Origin: Agapetus fuscipes
Taxonomy: Eukaryota; Arthropoda; Insecta; Trichoptera; Glossosomatidae
Direction: 5' to 3'
NCBI GenBank assembly: GCA_951799405.1
Contig: OX637333.1
Coordinates: forward strand, 18,847,960-18,911,959
DNA: 64,000 nucleotides
Below are positions 11,205-21,442 of the stretch, in pieces. The translations under genes and the position numbers were made by a program. Every line of letters starts with the position of its first letter. Position 1 is the stretch's first letter. The notes below the pieces were generated by a model. That model did no database searches. It was not told the DNA's origin and saw only the letters and a program-made list of their open reading frames with translations.

Positions 11205-12114
11205 ACATAGTATTTGAGATTTTGTAGTTATTCATGAGCCAACTGAGTATTGAAGTACCTGTTGTGCGTGTATAAGGCATTTGGGGTGGCGAACTACCTC
11301 GCTGTAAGACAACCGTAAAGCTGCGACTGAATTATAAAGGTGAGACCTAAAGAAATCACAAAGTTTTGTAAAGGACAGGTTTAGTGTAAAACAGAAAACC
11401 TGCATTTGAAAGTCATACATACTTTCATAGCTATATTTCCTAACATTTTGATTCCAAATTTGGCAAGATAAACTAATAGAGCACTCCTGAAGACATGGAA
11501 CCTTTCTCTCAGTACCATACTCGAAGGAAGAATCTTAGGCAGACGAACGAGAGGCTGCCCAAGAACACAGGCGCGTGCATAGGGTACCTATAGGCAAATA
11601 CATTTCAGAATAAATATTTTCTCCGATTTCTTTAAAATAACTCGTTTGAAATTGACTGAAGTGCTAACGATGGCTTCAATAGAACCTAAATTTTGAATTT
11701 TAAATCTCAATATCAAGCTTGAAAGCGTTTTTACCATATATTGCCTACCTATTAGGCGCATGTGCCTGTATGGGATGCACGCCCCTACAAGAACATCGTA
11801 ATTTCAGTGAATCTGCCCATGGGTGTGTCGACTCCTATTCACGAATCAAGAGAATGGCGACCAGCAGCATTTACTAGCACAACAATTTACTGCGATTATC
11901 CGGATGTCCACCGACATTTTGTCGGTGGACGTTTTGTCGGGTGGACATCGATATAAATATGTACTCTTCATATTCTAGGCCAGTGCTCCGCAAACTATCT
12001 GTGTTCAAGGTACACCTATCAAATAAATAAAAAATTGAGGTACACCAAAGAAAATAGCATTGACTATTTAATATTTTTTTATTACTAAAATCAATATACC
12101 TAATATGAAAAGAT

Positions 12115-12410
12115 GTTTGGTGAGAAATGTGAGCCTGTTTAACTGAGCACAGGCGATCAAAATTTGGAGCAATCGTTGATAAGGCTGCTCTCATCTCTTC
12201 ATTGATCGTCCTCAGGCGCTCTCTTTTTTTCGATTTAATAGTAGTGAGAGTTGAGAATCCCAATTCGCATAAGTAAGTTGTGGCAAATGGTAATAGAATT
12301 GCAACAGCACGCTTTGAAAGCAGTGGATACTCATTTTTTATATGCAGCCAAAAATGTGCTACCTCCACTTCGGAATTTTTTTGTTCTCCAAACAAAACCT
12401 TGACTTTTTT
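12115..12410 (-). pseudogene. hAT transposase C-terminal (dimerisation) fragment
   Basis: The minus strand encodes HFWLHIKNEYPLLSKRAVAI, LLPFATTYLCELGFSTLTTI, KSKKRERL and MRAALSTIAPNFDRLC. This is the hAT C-terminal dimerisation region of the ZBED5/FAM200-like type (EYP..LLPF.TTYLCE.GFS). Catalytic residues upstream are absent; the frame instead runs into the minisatellite. Confidence 0.85.
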
Positions 12411-12420
12411 CCGCGGCACA

Positions 12421-12804
12421 CCAACTGATGGCCACGGTTCACCAGTGTGCCGCGGCACACGCTACACACCAACTGATGGCCACGGTTCACCAGTGTGCCG
12501 CGGCACACGCTGCACACCAACTGATGGCCACGGTTCACCAGTGTGCCGCGGCACACGCTGCAGACCAACTGATGGCCACGGTTCACCAGTGTGCCGCGGC
12601 ACACGCTGCACACCAACTGATGGCCACGGTTCACCAGTGTGCCGCGGCACACGCTGCACACCAACTGATGGCCACGGTTCACCAGTGTGCCGCGGCACAC
12701 GCTGCACACCAACTGATGGCCACGGTTCACCAGTGTGCCGCGGCACACGCTGCACACCAACTGATGGCCACGGTTCACCAGTCTGCCGCGGCACACGCTT
12801 TGCG
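12421..12804. repeat. 48-bp minisatellite, 8 copies, inside the hAT element
   Basis: Units start at 12421, 12469, 12517, 12565, 12613, 12661, 12709 and 12757. Each contains the 16-bp perfect palindrome GTGTGCCGCGGCACAC. Only a few substitutions separate the units. Because 48 is a multiple of 3, long 16-residue-repeat ORFs appear on both strands; they are not genes. The same GCGTGTGCCGCGGCA sequence lies directly inside the right TIR, so the array is an expansion of the subterminal region. Confidence 0.95.
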
Positions 12805-13525
12805 GAACACTGTTCTAGGCAATACATCATGGAGGAGTGAGGTATTTTCCGAATGTATTTCGAATCAAACCAAACACTTTGAGAAGATTTTATAGTCGAA
12901 CGTTAGGTATAGTTTTACGTTGAAACCTTTGGAAGCGCCTGGTATAAAAAAACTGGTACCTACGCTCACGAGTTGCGGGGAGTAAAGCAAGTATACCTAG
13001 TTTGTGTTTCCACAATTTTACGTTCACTGGCGCTTTTGAATCTGCACAGAACAGGGGTGGCCAACCGGTCGATCGTGGCTATTAGTCTAGTGACTAGTCG
13101 ATAGTGGCAAGGCAAAAAAATATGTCGAACTCGAGCAGACTCGAGAAAGGTCGGCCGCGAGAACATTAAAATTTTGACTAAAAATTGAACTATGCTTTTT
13201 CATTTAAGGTTTCGAGAAGTATGTAATTAGTAGATTGCACAGGGTTTCATCAGTAAAAAGTAGATCTGGGATCTAATCAAGTTGCCCCCCCCTGGCATAG
13301 AAGATTTAACAGCACCTCCGGTGAGCGTAAATAGCAACGCAAACTTCCATACAATTTTTACTCTTTCCGACATATGACCGTAGACCAGAATGTTTTGTAA
13401 GTACTCGTTTTATACGCTTAGAAAACTTTTTAACGCTTACCAAATTAATGCTCAGAAACTAAAATAACCCGTCTAGTTAGCGTTTTAGTTCCCTTATATT
13501 TTTGTTATAACGCTATGTATGAGTT

Positions 13526-14125
13526 TCACATTAATGTAGAATACTTGGGGTAGGTACAGCACTCACCACCCTCATAATTCCCTTTCAAGAGCCCTGAAGT
13601 GGAGGGAGGATCATTGTAAAAGCCCCTATTCACTATGGGACTAAAGGAATACGACGGTACGATGTATTCTACAGATCCCTTCTCTTCCATCCTCCTTGTC
13701 AACTCTGTACCCTGGGTTACGTTTAAACTGTACAACAGCATTAACCTAAATGTATCGAGATGAAAACGCTCAGTAGAGGCGCTGTTTAAGTTTCCATTTA
13801 TTTTATAGTAAAACGCTCTGGTTGGATTATGTGATACGATCATTTCCTTTTTATTTATCCTTCTCTCCGATCTTTTTTTCAGATTACATGCCTTCTTATA
13901 TATTTGAGAAAAAATACGTTTTCCCTCACTATTTCTGGATCCGAAATATAAAACCAACCATTGTGATTTAAGATTTATCAAAAATGAACAGAACGACAAA
14001 ATGTCCACAGACAAACTTTCTGCCGAACCAATAGAATGCCCATCGACAAAGTCGTAATGCAATAATGCAGAACCATTCATTTTGTTTTTTTGCAGAAATG
14101 GATTTATTTTCACGTTTTCTTTCAT
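13526..14125 (-). other. 199-codon ORF, probably not a gene
   Basis: An open frame MKENVKINPFLQ...KYSTLM with no family resemblance. Part of it (DFVDGHSIGSAESLSVDILS) reads through degenerate units related to the neighbouring 15-bp minisatellite. No convincing splice or domain evidence. Confidence 0.2.
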
Positions 14126-14352
14126 GACTTAAACGGATTCAGCTGAAAACCAAATTGAAAACATATTTACATCTACTCTTTTCCGCTAATTCTGTAAACA
14201 TAACTATCCTGAAAGATTAGAATAATAAAATAAACCCCTTTCTGCAAAAAAAAAACGAATTTCCAAAAGTAAACAGATGTAGATTGTGTTAGTAAATGTC
14301 CGCAGCCATTTTTTTTTATATATGATAAGTTTTATGAAGCGTATAGTTAAGA

Positions 14353-14425
14353 GGTAACAACAGGGACCAGACTTATGCCAACCATTTTCTGAATGTGAGG
14401 GGGTTTCCCGCCTCCGGAAGACGAT
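14353..14425 (-). repeat. SINE-A fragment, degenerate
   Basis: accagacttatgccaacca, then gggggtttcccgcctccgg; about 70 bp. Confidence 0.45.
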
Positions 14426-14607
14426 GTCCTAATTATAGTAAAGTTACTAATAGTAATTTTAAAAAACACGGTTTTACACTTTTTTCCAAAACATGGAAAA
14501 TAAAGTATTGGAAGCGATAGATTATAAGTGTAGGAAGAAAACAAAACAAACACCAAATTGATGGGAAAGGCACAAGGAACGACTCAAAGATGTCTCCTTT
14601 CGTTTAT

Positions 14608-14817
14608 GGACATTCTGTTTGTGGACATTCTGTTTGTGGGCATTCTGTTTGTGGACATTCTGTTTGTGGACATTCTGTTTGTGGACATTCTGTTTGTGGG
14701 CATTCTGTTTGTGGACATTCTGTTTGTGGACATTCTGTTTGTGGACATTCTGTTTGTGGACATTCTGTTTGTGGACATTTTGTCTGCGGAAATTCTGTTA
14801 GTGAACATTTTGTTGGA
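14608..14817. repeat. 15-bp minisatellite, 14 copies
   Basis: Unit GGACATTCTGTTTGT starting at 14608 and repeating every 15 bp to about 14817. Some units read GGGCATT, and the last three degenerate. All frames are open (VDILF-type and NRMST-type peptides), which explains several long but meaningless ORFs. Related single units occur at 11905-11945 and 13990-14050. Confidence 0.95.
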
Positions 14818-15322
14818 TGAACATTTTTTCAAGGCTGAAACTAGAGGCTGTTTTGCTTTTTATACATTTTATGATAAAATCTCATTCAAAAATGTTACTT
14901 GAGTTATTGTGCCTACTGCCTAGAGATCTATATACTGGATTTTCTGTCATGAAACCTGCTATTTATCATCATTTTCACTTCTTCGTCTTCTTCAATGGCT
15001 CAACAGCCCATATCGAGTCTTGGCCTCCGTCATATTCAACCTCCAGCCGTCTCTGTCATCATTTTCACAATTTTATTATTTAGATACCTACTGGTAATGT
15101 TGTTTTTAATACATTGATTTTAATTTGGGATTGTTTGCATAGAGACATAAATACATGAAAAGACATTATTCTTGATGGATGTGGTGTTTATTCCCTAAAA
15201 CTAGTCATGCCTTGGTTCGAGCGGTGCACCCGCAACAGCGCCCTCTAGTCCTCAGACCTCCAAGACTTTTTGGTTTCGCATTTTCCGCGCCCTGGTGGGC
15301 TAATCCGAGTCTGTTTATCTAT

Positions 15323-15612
15323 AATATAATCTATAATCTAAGTTGCAAGGATATATTTATTCAAAGCTCTCAGATGTATGCCCACAAACAAACACGTGTA
15401 GTTCGCGCTTACAAATGCCGATTGTGTACTTACAAATAAAATCCAAACCTCAAATGAACATAAGCCCTGCAACTCTTGCCGACATTCCCTGAAACAGGGG
15501 TGACATTGGCAAAGTGAACCATTTTTTACAGTATGGGTGGTCAGCCTCATACCAACCTATAAGTCAAGGAATACGAGTAATAAATAACATTTAAGTATAA
15601 AAAAAAAAAAAT
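15323..15612 (-). mobile_element. F250 unit with short LINE 3' UTR (minus)
   Basis: Complete F250 unit 15323-15572 with the junction caaggaatacgagtaataaa and a poly-A-rich end near 15600-15612. Confidence 0.75.
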
Positions 15613-16139
15613 TATAATCATAAAAATAATTTATAATCATTTAATTTTCGATTATACACGTCGGTTACTCTTTTCAAAACTAAATACACTATAATCTCTT
15701 AATTTTATTATAGATACATTTCACAGTTTTATTCAGAGACTTTCGGGGCTATTCTTAGACATTTTAGTCGCCCGTTGAGCCCACGCTTTGACAAACTAAT
15801 GATGCCTCGCCTGGAAGTTTCATGACCACGGTCATTCCTACCTATCGAATTTTGGTAGTTTTTGTATGAAGACTGTAATCAGCTGTTCACTTGCGGCCAT
15901 CTTGGATTGACAGGTTTTCATACAAATGCATCATTAGTTTGTCAAAGCATGGGCTCATCGGGCGACGAAAATGTCTAAGAATAGCCAGATCATCTGTCAT
16001 CTAAAATGAGATTTTCATTTAAATAAACATAATCCCTGGATCATCTATGTATCAAACGTCTTTACACAATGTTATTAAATTTATTTTTAAACAATAATTC
16101 TTCCCCTCGAATTTTTTAAAATTATGGGTGAATTTTCAT

Positions 16140-16305
16140 GAAAATCAAGAAGTCACACCATGGGCGTACCCAGGATCTAATCTATGGGGGGTGGTAGGTT
16201 TTGGAAAATTGAAGATAATCGTCATCAAAATATATCGCCGACGACGGGGGAGGGGGGGGGGGGTTGGTACGCAATTTCCTCTAGGGGGGGGGGGGGGGGG
16301 GCAAG
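16140..16305 (+). repeat. Element fragment with G12 and G18 runs
   Basis: gggcgtacccaggatctaat, then G5-A-G12 (16246-16263) and G18 (16284-16301). Probably part of a dispersed repeat; strong G-quadruplex potential. Confidence 0.65.
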
Positions 16306-16642
16306 ACATGATCGAATAATGGTCATTTTAGTAATTTGCAAAACAATTTAATAACAATTTAGGATTATTTAGGTTAATTTCTCTCTTCCTGGGTACACTC
16401 ATGGCCATGAGTCACACTGTTATTCCCAAAAAAATTAATCCATAGATGGCCCACAGGCCACAGCTCATCCACTGTTTTGAATGGCAAATTTACATTAGGT
16501 GATTTTGAAGGCAATACCTGAATATACAACTGATTGTAAGGTTGGATGAAGATTTGTGACCGGTCTTTTGTTAAAGACGGATAAAATGTGCTGTCAGATT
16601 GATGCAGCCTCGCCATTAAACACGCACTAATTTTGGGGATCA

Positions 16643-16790
16643 CGCTTTCCAGATTGCGAGGCCGATGGAGTGGAACAGACTGCCACCCGGAGTGAGGAGT
16701 TCGGAATCTATTGCCATTTTTGAAGGAGCCCGGAAAGCGCACCTTATAAAATGTTACACAAAACGGTGCTCCTTTATCATATTTAATAAA
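16643..16790 (+). pseudogene. CR1/Jockey-like RT C-terminus fragment
   Basis: The plus strand encodes AFQIARPMEWNRLPPGVRSS and ESIAIFEGARKAHLIK, the WNxLPxxVRxxxSxxxFKxxLKxHL motif of CR1/Jockey-type RT ends. The 122-residue minus-strand ORF over this stretch is its shadow. Confidence 0.6.
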
Positions 16791-16844
16791 AATAAATTAT
16801 CCTCATAGAAGCAGGTCATTTTGTATGCAGATGAGATAGTGCCT

Positions 16845-19800
16845 TTACAACTTTTCAAACAAGCTATTGGCATCAAATGCTAATAGGGTGTATTGGGGTA
16901 ATTCCGTTACTGGAGGAAATCTGAAAATAAAGAAAATCTACCTATATTTTTATTTGAAAAATTTTTTGAAAGACATTTTTTTCACGATTATTGTTCCTCT
17001 GTTATTAAAAAAATATCTTATAAATAGGTAGATTTTTTAATTTTCGGAATAACCCCAATGCAATAAAAAAACAAGAGTCTAGTCTTTTAGGTAATCAAAA
17101 AATAAATAGAAACAAACTTACGTTTTTGAGATGATCTCATATGTTTTATTTGTGCTGGATGACTTGAATGATTGACTTGGTGCCAAGAATTGATTATTTG
17201 TGTGAATAGTATCTTTCTTCTTTAGAATTTGAGAGTCTTTTGTGTACATTTTGAACAGTTCTTCCACCTGAAACAGAAAAATTGCATCAGAAAAAAATAC
17301 TGTCGTGTCATGATATTTGCAAATAAATAAATGCGCTATAATTACAAATCAAATACTTTTAAGCTGATTTGAATGGTGGCCGATTTATTTTAAAACACAC
17401 AAGTATGAAAATATTCAATTCAAAACGAAGTATGGAAATTGATTCTATCCGAATATAAAAAATATGTGCTTTAGTGTAGTTTTTTTCTTCTTTTTGTGAT
17501 GTAGTGAGTTAAAGTCCCTCTGGGCGTTCAATATGAATACTTACATAATAAAATTAATTATTTTTTTACCTTTGGTTCCATCCAAGGTTCATAGTCTGCT
17601 CTCCTTTCTGGATATTTAATCTTTGGAACTCTAGATATGATATTTCTTGCGCCAGTGCTAACGGCTAAATACCTTTTCTCCCTAAAAGAACAATTATTTC
17701 AAACTAGTACAGACAAATATCACATAATTTGTTTTTCGAAAAAGACGATGGTGGTGTTTTTCACCATAGTTCTTTTTTAACACTGAATGCGTTAAAAGAA
17801 ACAAATAAATCTTTGAAGTTTCTTAAAATAAGGAAAGCTTAAAATCAATAAGAAAACGGGTTCTAGTGTTCAAAGATATTCACCGCAAAGCTGAGCTCCT
17901 TTACCCCCACTAAAACATCCCCGCCCCCTAAAGTTAGCGGAGTCATTAGGCGGGCGAGTACTTTTAAGTATTCACTCAGACTTGATCCTTTGAACATGAA
18001 GCACCTTGTGATTTCAATCAGACGAAGATTATATTTTCCATAGTGTGTGGTCAACAAATTCCAACGAAGAATTGCAATAATTTAAAATCGGTAAATATAC
18101 AAAAAATAATAAAAAAAATATTCCATATTACCTTTCTTCATCGTAAGTAAAATTCCCATAAAACCGGGAAAGTCTTGACTCGGAAATCACATCTTGAACA
18201 GTAACTGGAAGTTTTTGAAAGCTTCGGCTATTTTTAGACATCTCTTTTTTCTGTGACTCTTTTGCTTTATTTATTTTCTTTTCATTCAGATGAATGTAAA
18301 GGAGTTTCTATAAAAACATACAAAAACTAATATTTAAGTAACATCTGCAACGGTATTTGTGCATTGCTACTTCGCTAAGATCCAAAGAAGATCCCATTAA
18401 TTATTGACATGACAAAGCAAGAATTTCTACCATGGCTAAAAGTTAAAAAGGTAACAGGCAGTGTCCGGTCGATAGCTCAGTTGGTAGAGTGCTTGCATTC
18501 TACCCCGTGAGCTCGGGTTCGAATCCCGCCGAGGGTGTCAGAAATGATTCCCGTTTCGGTGTTTATTTCAAACCCCATAATAAAAAACCGGCAAGGTTTA
18601 CTCAGCCTCCACAAGAAATGAGTACCAGCCCCCTCGGGAGCTGAGAAACCCCCCACTTCACTGAAGTGGTTGGCGTAAGGCCGGCCCCCTTACCTGTAAA
18701 AAAATAAATAGGTTCACCCGCCATGTGCGATCCCTTCGGGGACAACGCGACAAGGAGTTACACTATATGTATGTGTTGCTTAGTTGCAAGGTGGATACAA
18801 AAAGGTGAGAGATTTCGTATAAGGTATATAAACCGCAATGGCGATCTTTGATAGCCCGAGATGGCGAGATTTGATCCCTGGATCATATTTTACCGTACCA
18901 ACACCGCCCACAGCGCCTGAGCAAAAGGGGAAACAGTGGATCTTTGTTATTATGCAACTAAAACGTAAACGCAACTAATCTACACATATAGTGTAACTTC
19001 TTGCCGCGTAATCCCCGAAGGGGTCGCATGTAGGGAGTTGAACCTATTTATTTTTACAGGTAAGGGGGCCGGCCTTACGCCAACCACTTCAGTTGAAGTG
19101 GAGGTTTCCCAGCTCCCGAGAGGGCTGGTACTCATTTATTGTGAAGGCTGAGTAAACCTTGCCGGTATTTTATTTTGGGGTTGGAAATAAACACCGAAAC
19201 GGGAAATCATTTCTGACACCCTCGGTGGGATTCGAACCCGAGCTTTCGGCATGGAATGCAAGCACTCTACCACCTGAGCTATCGACCGGACAATGCCGTG
19301 ACCCAAAAAAGGACAGAACTTGTATGAAAAAGGTTATGACTCTGGATGAAATGAAAGAAGTATGCAAGGACAGGAAGAAGTGGCGGCTAATCTGCAATGT
19401 TGATTTCTAATGTTGGTTTATTAATTTACTACATTTTTTGCATAGGAAATTTTTGACTTTTTTTGTATGGATTTTTTTTTAAGGTTTTGTTATTTTTTTT
19501 TGTATTTAAATGTAATTTATTATTCGTATTCCTTGACTTATAGGTTGGTATGAGGCTGACCACCCATACTGTAAAAAATGGTTCACTTTGCCAATGTCAC
19601 CCCTGTGTCAGGGAAGGTCGGCAAAAGTTGTGGGGCTTATGTTCATTTGAGGTTTGGCATACATCTGAGAGCTTTAAATGAATATATCCTTGCAACTTAG
19701 ATTATAGATTACAGAACGGCAATCAATCAAAACTCTACAGTGCATTCATCTTTTTATATTCGTCTTTGTAGCAGGGAACATGTGGTAGAATTTTTATCAA

Positions 19801-20361
19801 AATGTAGCTGGAGTGAACTAAGTACCTATTAGTAATCTACGGTACGGCAGAAATGGCTTATAAAAGGAATGACTAGTGAGGCTCTGAAGGATAGGATCCA
19901 AAATTAGTGCGATATAAGCCAGAATACGAGAGTGAAAGTACATAGGAGTACGATGGTTCATGCATCTAAAAATAACAAAAACAAAAATAGTGTACAAAGG
20001 TAAGTATGCAAAGGGAAGAGTGATAAAAAAGATGAGCATGCATGAAGAGAGGGATGCATGTCGAGGAGATGAATGAAAGAAGTATGCAAGGACAGAATAA
20101 AGTGGAGACAAATCTGTGTAGATAATGGCTACCCCTAAAAGAGGGGTGGATGGATACAATAACAAGTAGGAACAAATGGAGAATATAAGGGAATGATTTT
20201 AAGACACGAGAATAAAGAATGTGGACGAATAGCGGAAGAAGAAAATGTTTTACTTGGTTTGCAAGGGTATATGCATCCGGAGGTTCCATCCACTTGGAGT
20301 CGGCGCATAGTTTAATATTCTGCCAGATACTACCCAAAACATTCGGGTTCGTAACTTCCAT
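16845..20361 (-). CDS. Unrecognised five-exon gene, 205 residues
   Basis: Exons (high to low): 20361-20254, 18307-18132, 17681-17570, 17267-17122, 16920-16845. Each has AG acceptor and GT donor sites. Lengths 108, 176, 112, 146 and 76 give phases that join exactly and sum to 206 codons with TAA at 16847-16845. The predicted product starts MEVTNPNVLGSIWQNIKLC, contains SRFYGNFTYDEER, then YPERRADYEPWMEPK, and ends LLAFDANSLFEKL. It is small, Lys/Tyr/Pro rich, and shows no signal peptide, membrane segment or known domain. The first ATG sits immediately after an acceptor, so a 5' UTR exon (or further coding exons) must lie upstream; I could not find it. Two intact SINE copies and an F250 copy lie inside the 18.3-20.3 kb intron. 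Phase agreement over five exons is the main evidence. Confidence 0.78.
18463..18786 (+). repeat. SINE-A, full length, plus
   Basis: A box TAGCTCAGTTGGTAGAGTGC (18475-18494), B box GGTTCGAATCCC (18518-18529), complete body. Forms a tail-to-tail inverted pair with the copy at 18966. Confidence 0.9.
18966..19296 (-). repeat. SINE-A, full length, minus
   Basis: Intact head at 19225-19296 (B box GGTTCGAATCCC on the minus strand). With 18463-18786 it makes a ~320-bp-arm inverted repeat separated by ~180 bp inside the intron of the 205-residue gene. Confidence 0.9.
19300..19709 (+). mobile_element. 5'-truncated copy of the same LINE
   Basis: It begins in the RT C-terminal tail (CMKKVMTLDEMKEVCKDRKK, stop near 19408). 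The shared 3' UTR and an internally deleted F250 unit (19530-19709) follow. It abuts a SINE copy at 19296. Confidence 0.8.
20000..20160 (+). pseudogene. Degenerate LINE RT C-terminal tail
   Basis: Broken frames recover MHVEEMN and a CKDR-like segment, then the ctacccctaaaagaggggtgg hairpin seen in other tails. It overlaps the intron of the 205-residue gene and carries several frame breaks. Confidence 0.55.
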
Positions 20362-20934
20362 CTGAGAAAATCTTCAAACATTTAGTTTTCAAAATAAATA
20401 AAAATCATAAATGACTGCCGTAAATAATATAATATTCTGTCAGGTGAAAATAAAGTAAGACTGGCTGCAGACATTTTTCTGTCCGTTGACAATACTTTAT
20501 TTTTTGACGGATAAAAACAGCTGATTTTTGCAATTTTTCCAAATATATTTTTTCATTACTTTCGCGCCATTTCTGTAAGTAAATTTACTGGAGTGTTGGG
20601 GTTAGGTATGAATATTATACATCGAACACTACTACGATGGTAAAAAAAATATCTAAGAATTTTTTTCGATATTTTTTTATTTTTTTCTAAGCCTGCAAAC
20701 ATTGATGGAATCTTCAGCAACCAACAACAGATAAATATTAGTAAGCCTTCGCATTAGCAACCCGGTCTTATGACGTTACAACTTTGTCCATATTAATTGA
20801 TGTGTGGACCTAATAGTTAGTTTTTTTCAATCAGAATCTACAACCTAGAAATATGAAAAAAAAACAGTTATAATAATAGAAAATAAATCTCATGATGTTT
20901 GGTGAGCGCTGTTTTTATGTGAATCTCACCTCAA

Positions 20935-21236
20935 GAGCCCTCTTAATGCTTGTTCGTCGCCAGTCAGTGTCAATTTTTCAAGCATGGCCGAGTTGCTTTG
21001 AGGCTGGATAAACCTTTGTGACCGGTCCACAGATTACGGAATATAAAGACCGGTCTCATGGCAAAATCTGTTTAATTTTTCAACCCAAGAGCGAAAGAAA
21101 TGTTATGATTTTTTTCAAATGATGTTTGAAAACATTATTATATATGAATTATATTTTTTGTGCTTCGCGGGAAATCGAAATCACGATCTCTGAGTCCGCA
21201 GCGCTGACCACTAGACCATTAGACTTGGTGACCGGT
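20935..21236 (-). repeat. SINE-B (second tRNA-derived family)
   Basis: Minus-strand head (21163-21236) with TCTAGTGGTCAGCGCTGCGG as A-box region and GATTTCGATTTCC as B-box-like. The body contains ggctggataaacctttgtga and the CCGGTC repeats typical of this family. Confidence 0.7.
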
Positions 21237-21442
21237 CTAAATATTACAAATTTTAGGGCCGGTAGTCTGGGGCATGATTTCAGTATTTCGATATCGCGAA
21301 GAAAAGGGTCAGATACCTACATTTTTTTTTGTGGAAAAAACAGTTACAAAAAAATACAAGGTTAGATTGAAAGTTGAAAAGACCAGTAAATTTTCCAATT
21401 ATAGATTATAAAGAAAATAAAAATAGAGATTTTAAGTAACAA

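Larger units (their letters stand above)
11981..12812 (-). mobile_element. Non-autonomous hAT element with 8-bp TSD
   Basis: The 832-bp element has terminal inverted repeats CAGTGYTCCGCAAA (11981-11994 and 12799-12812) and is flanked by perfect 8-bp duplications TTCTAGGC (11973-11980 and 12813-12820), the hAT hallmark. Inside are the 3' part of a transposase (minus strand) and a 48-bp minisatellite next to the right end. The N-terminal and catalytic parts of the transposase are missing, so mobility would depend on a partner. Confidence 0.92.

Noticed and set aside
12280..12895. ORFs of 122-194 codons on both strands
   Set aside because: They are read-throughs of the 48-bp minisatellite; the non-repeat part is a hAT transposase fragment.
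13050..13110. hAT terminus (caggggtggccaac)
   Set aside because: Only one end is seen; no matching inverted end or 8-bp duplication could be located.
14558..14902. Leu/Val/Phe-rich membrane-like ORF (VDILF repeats)
   Set aside because: Translation of the 15-bp minisatellite, open in all frames; no start context or splice support.
18463..18540. tRNA gene
   Set aside because: A and B boxes are good but there is no acceptor stem, and the sequence continues into a conserved SINE body shared by about ten copies.
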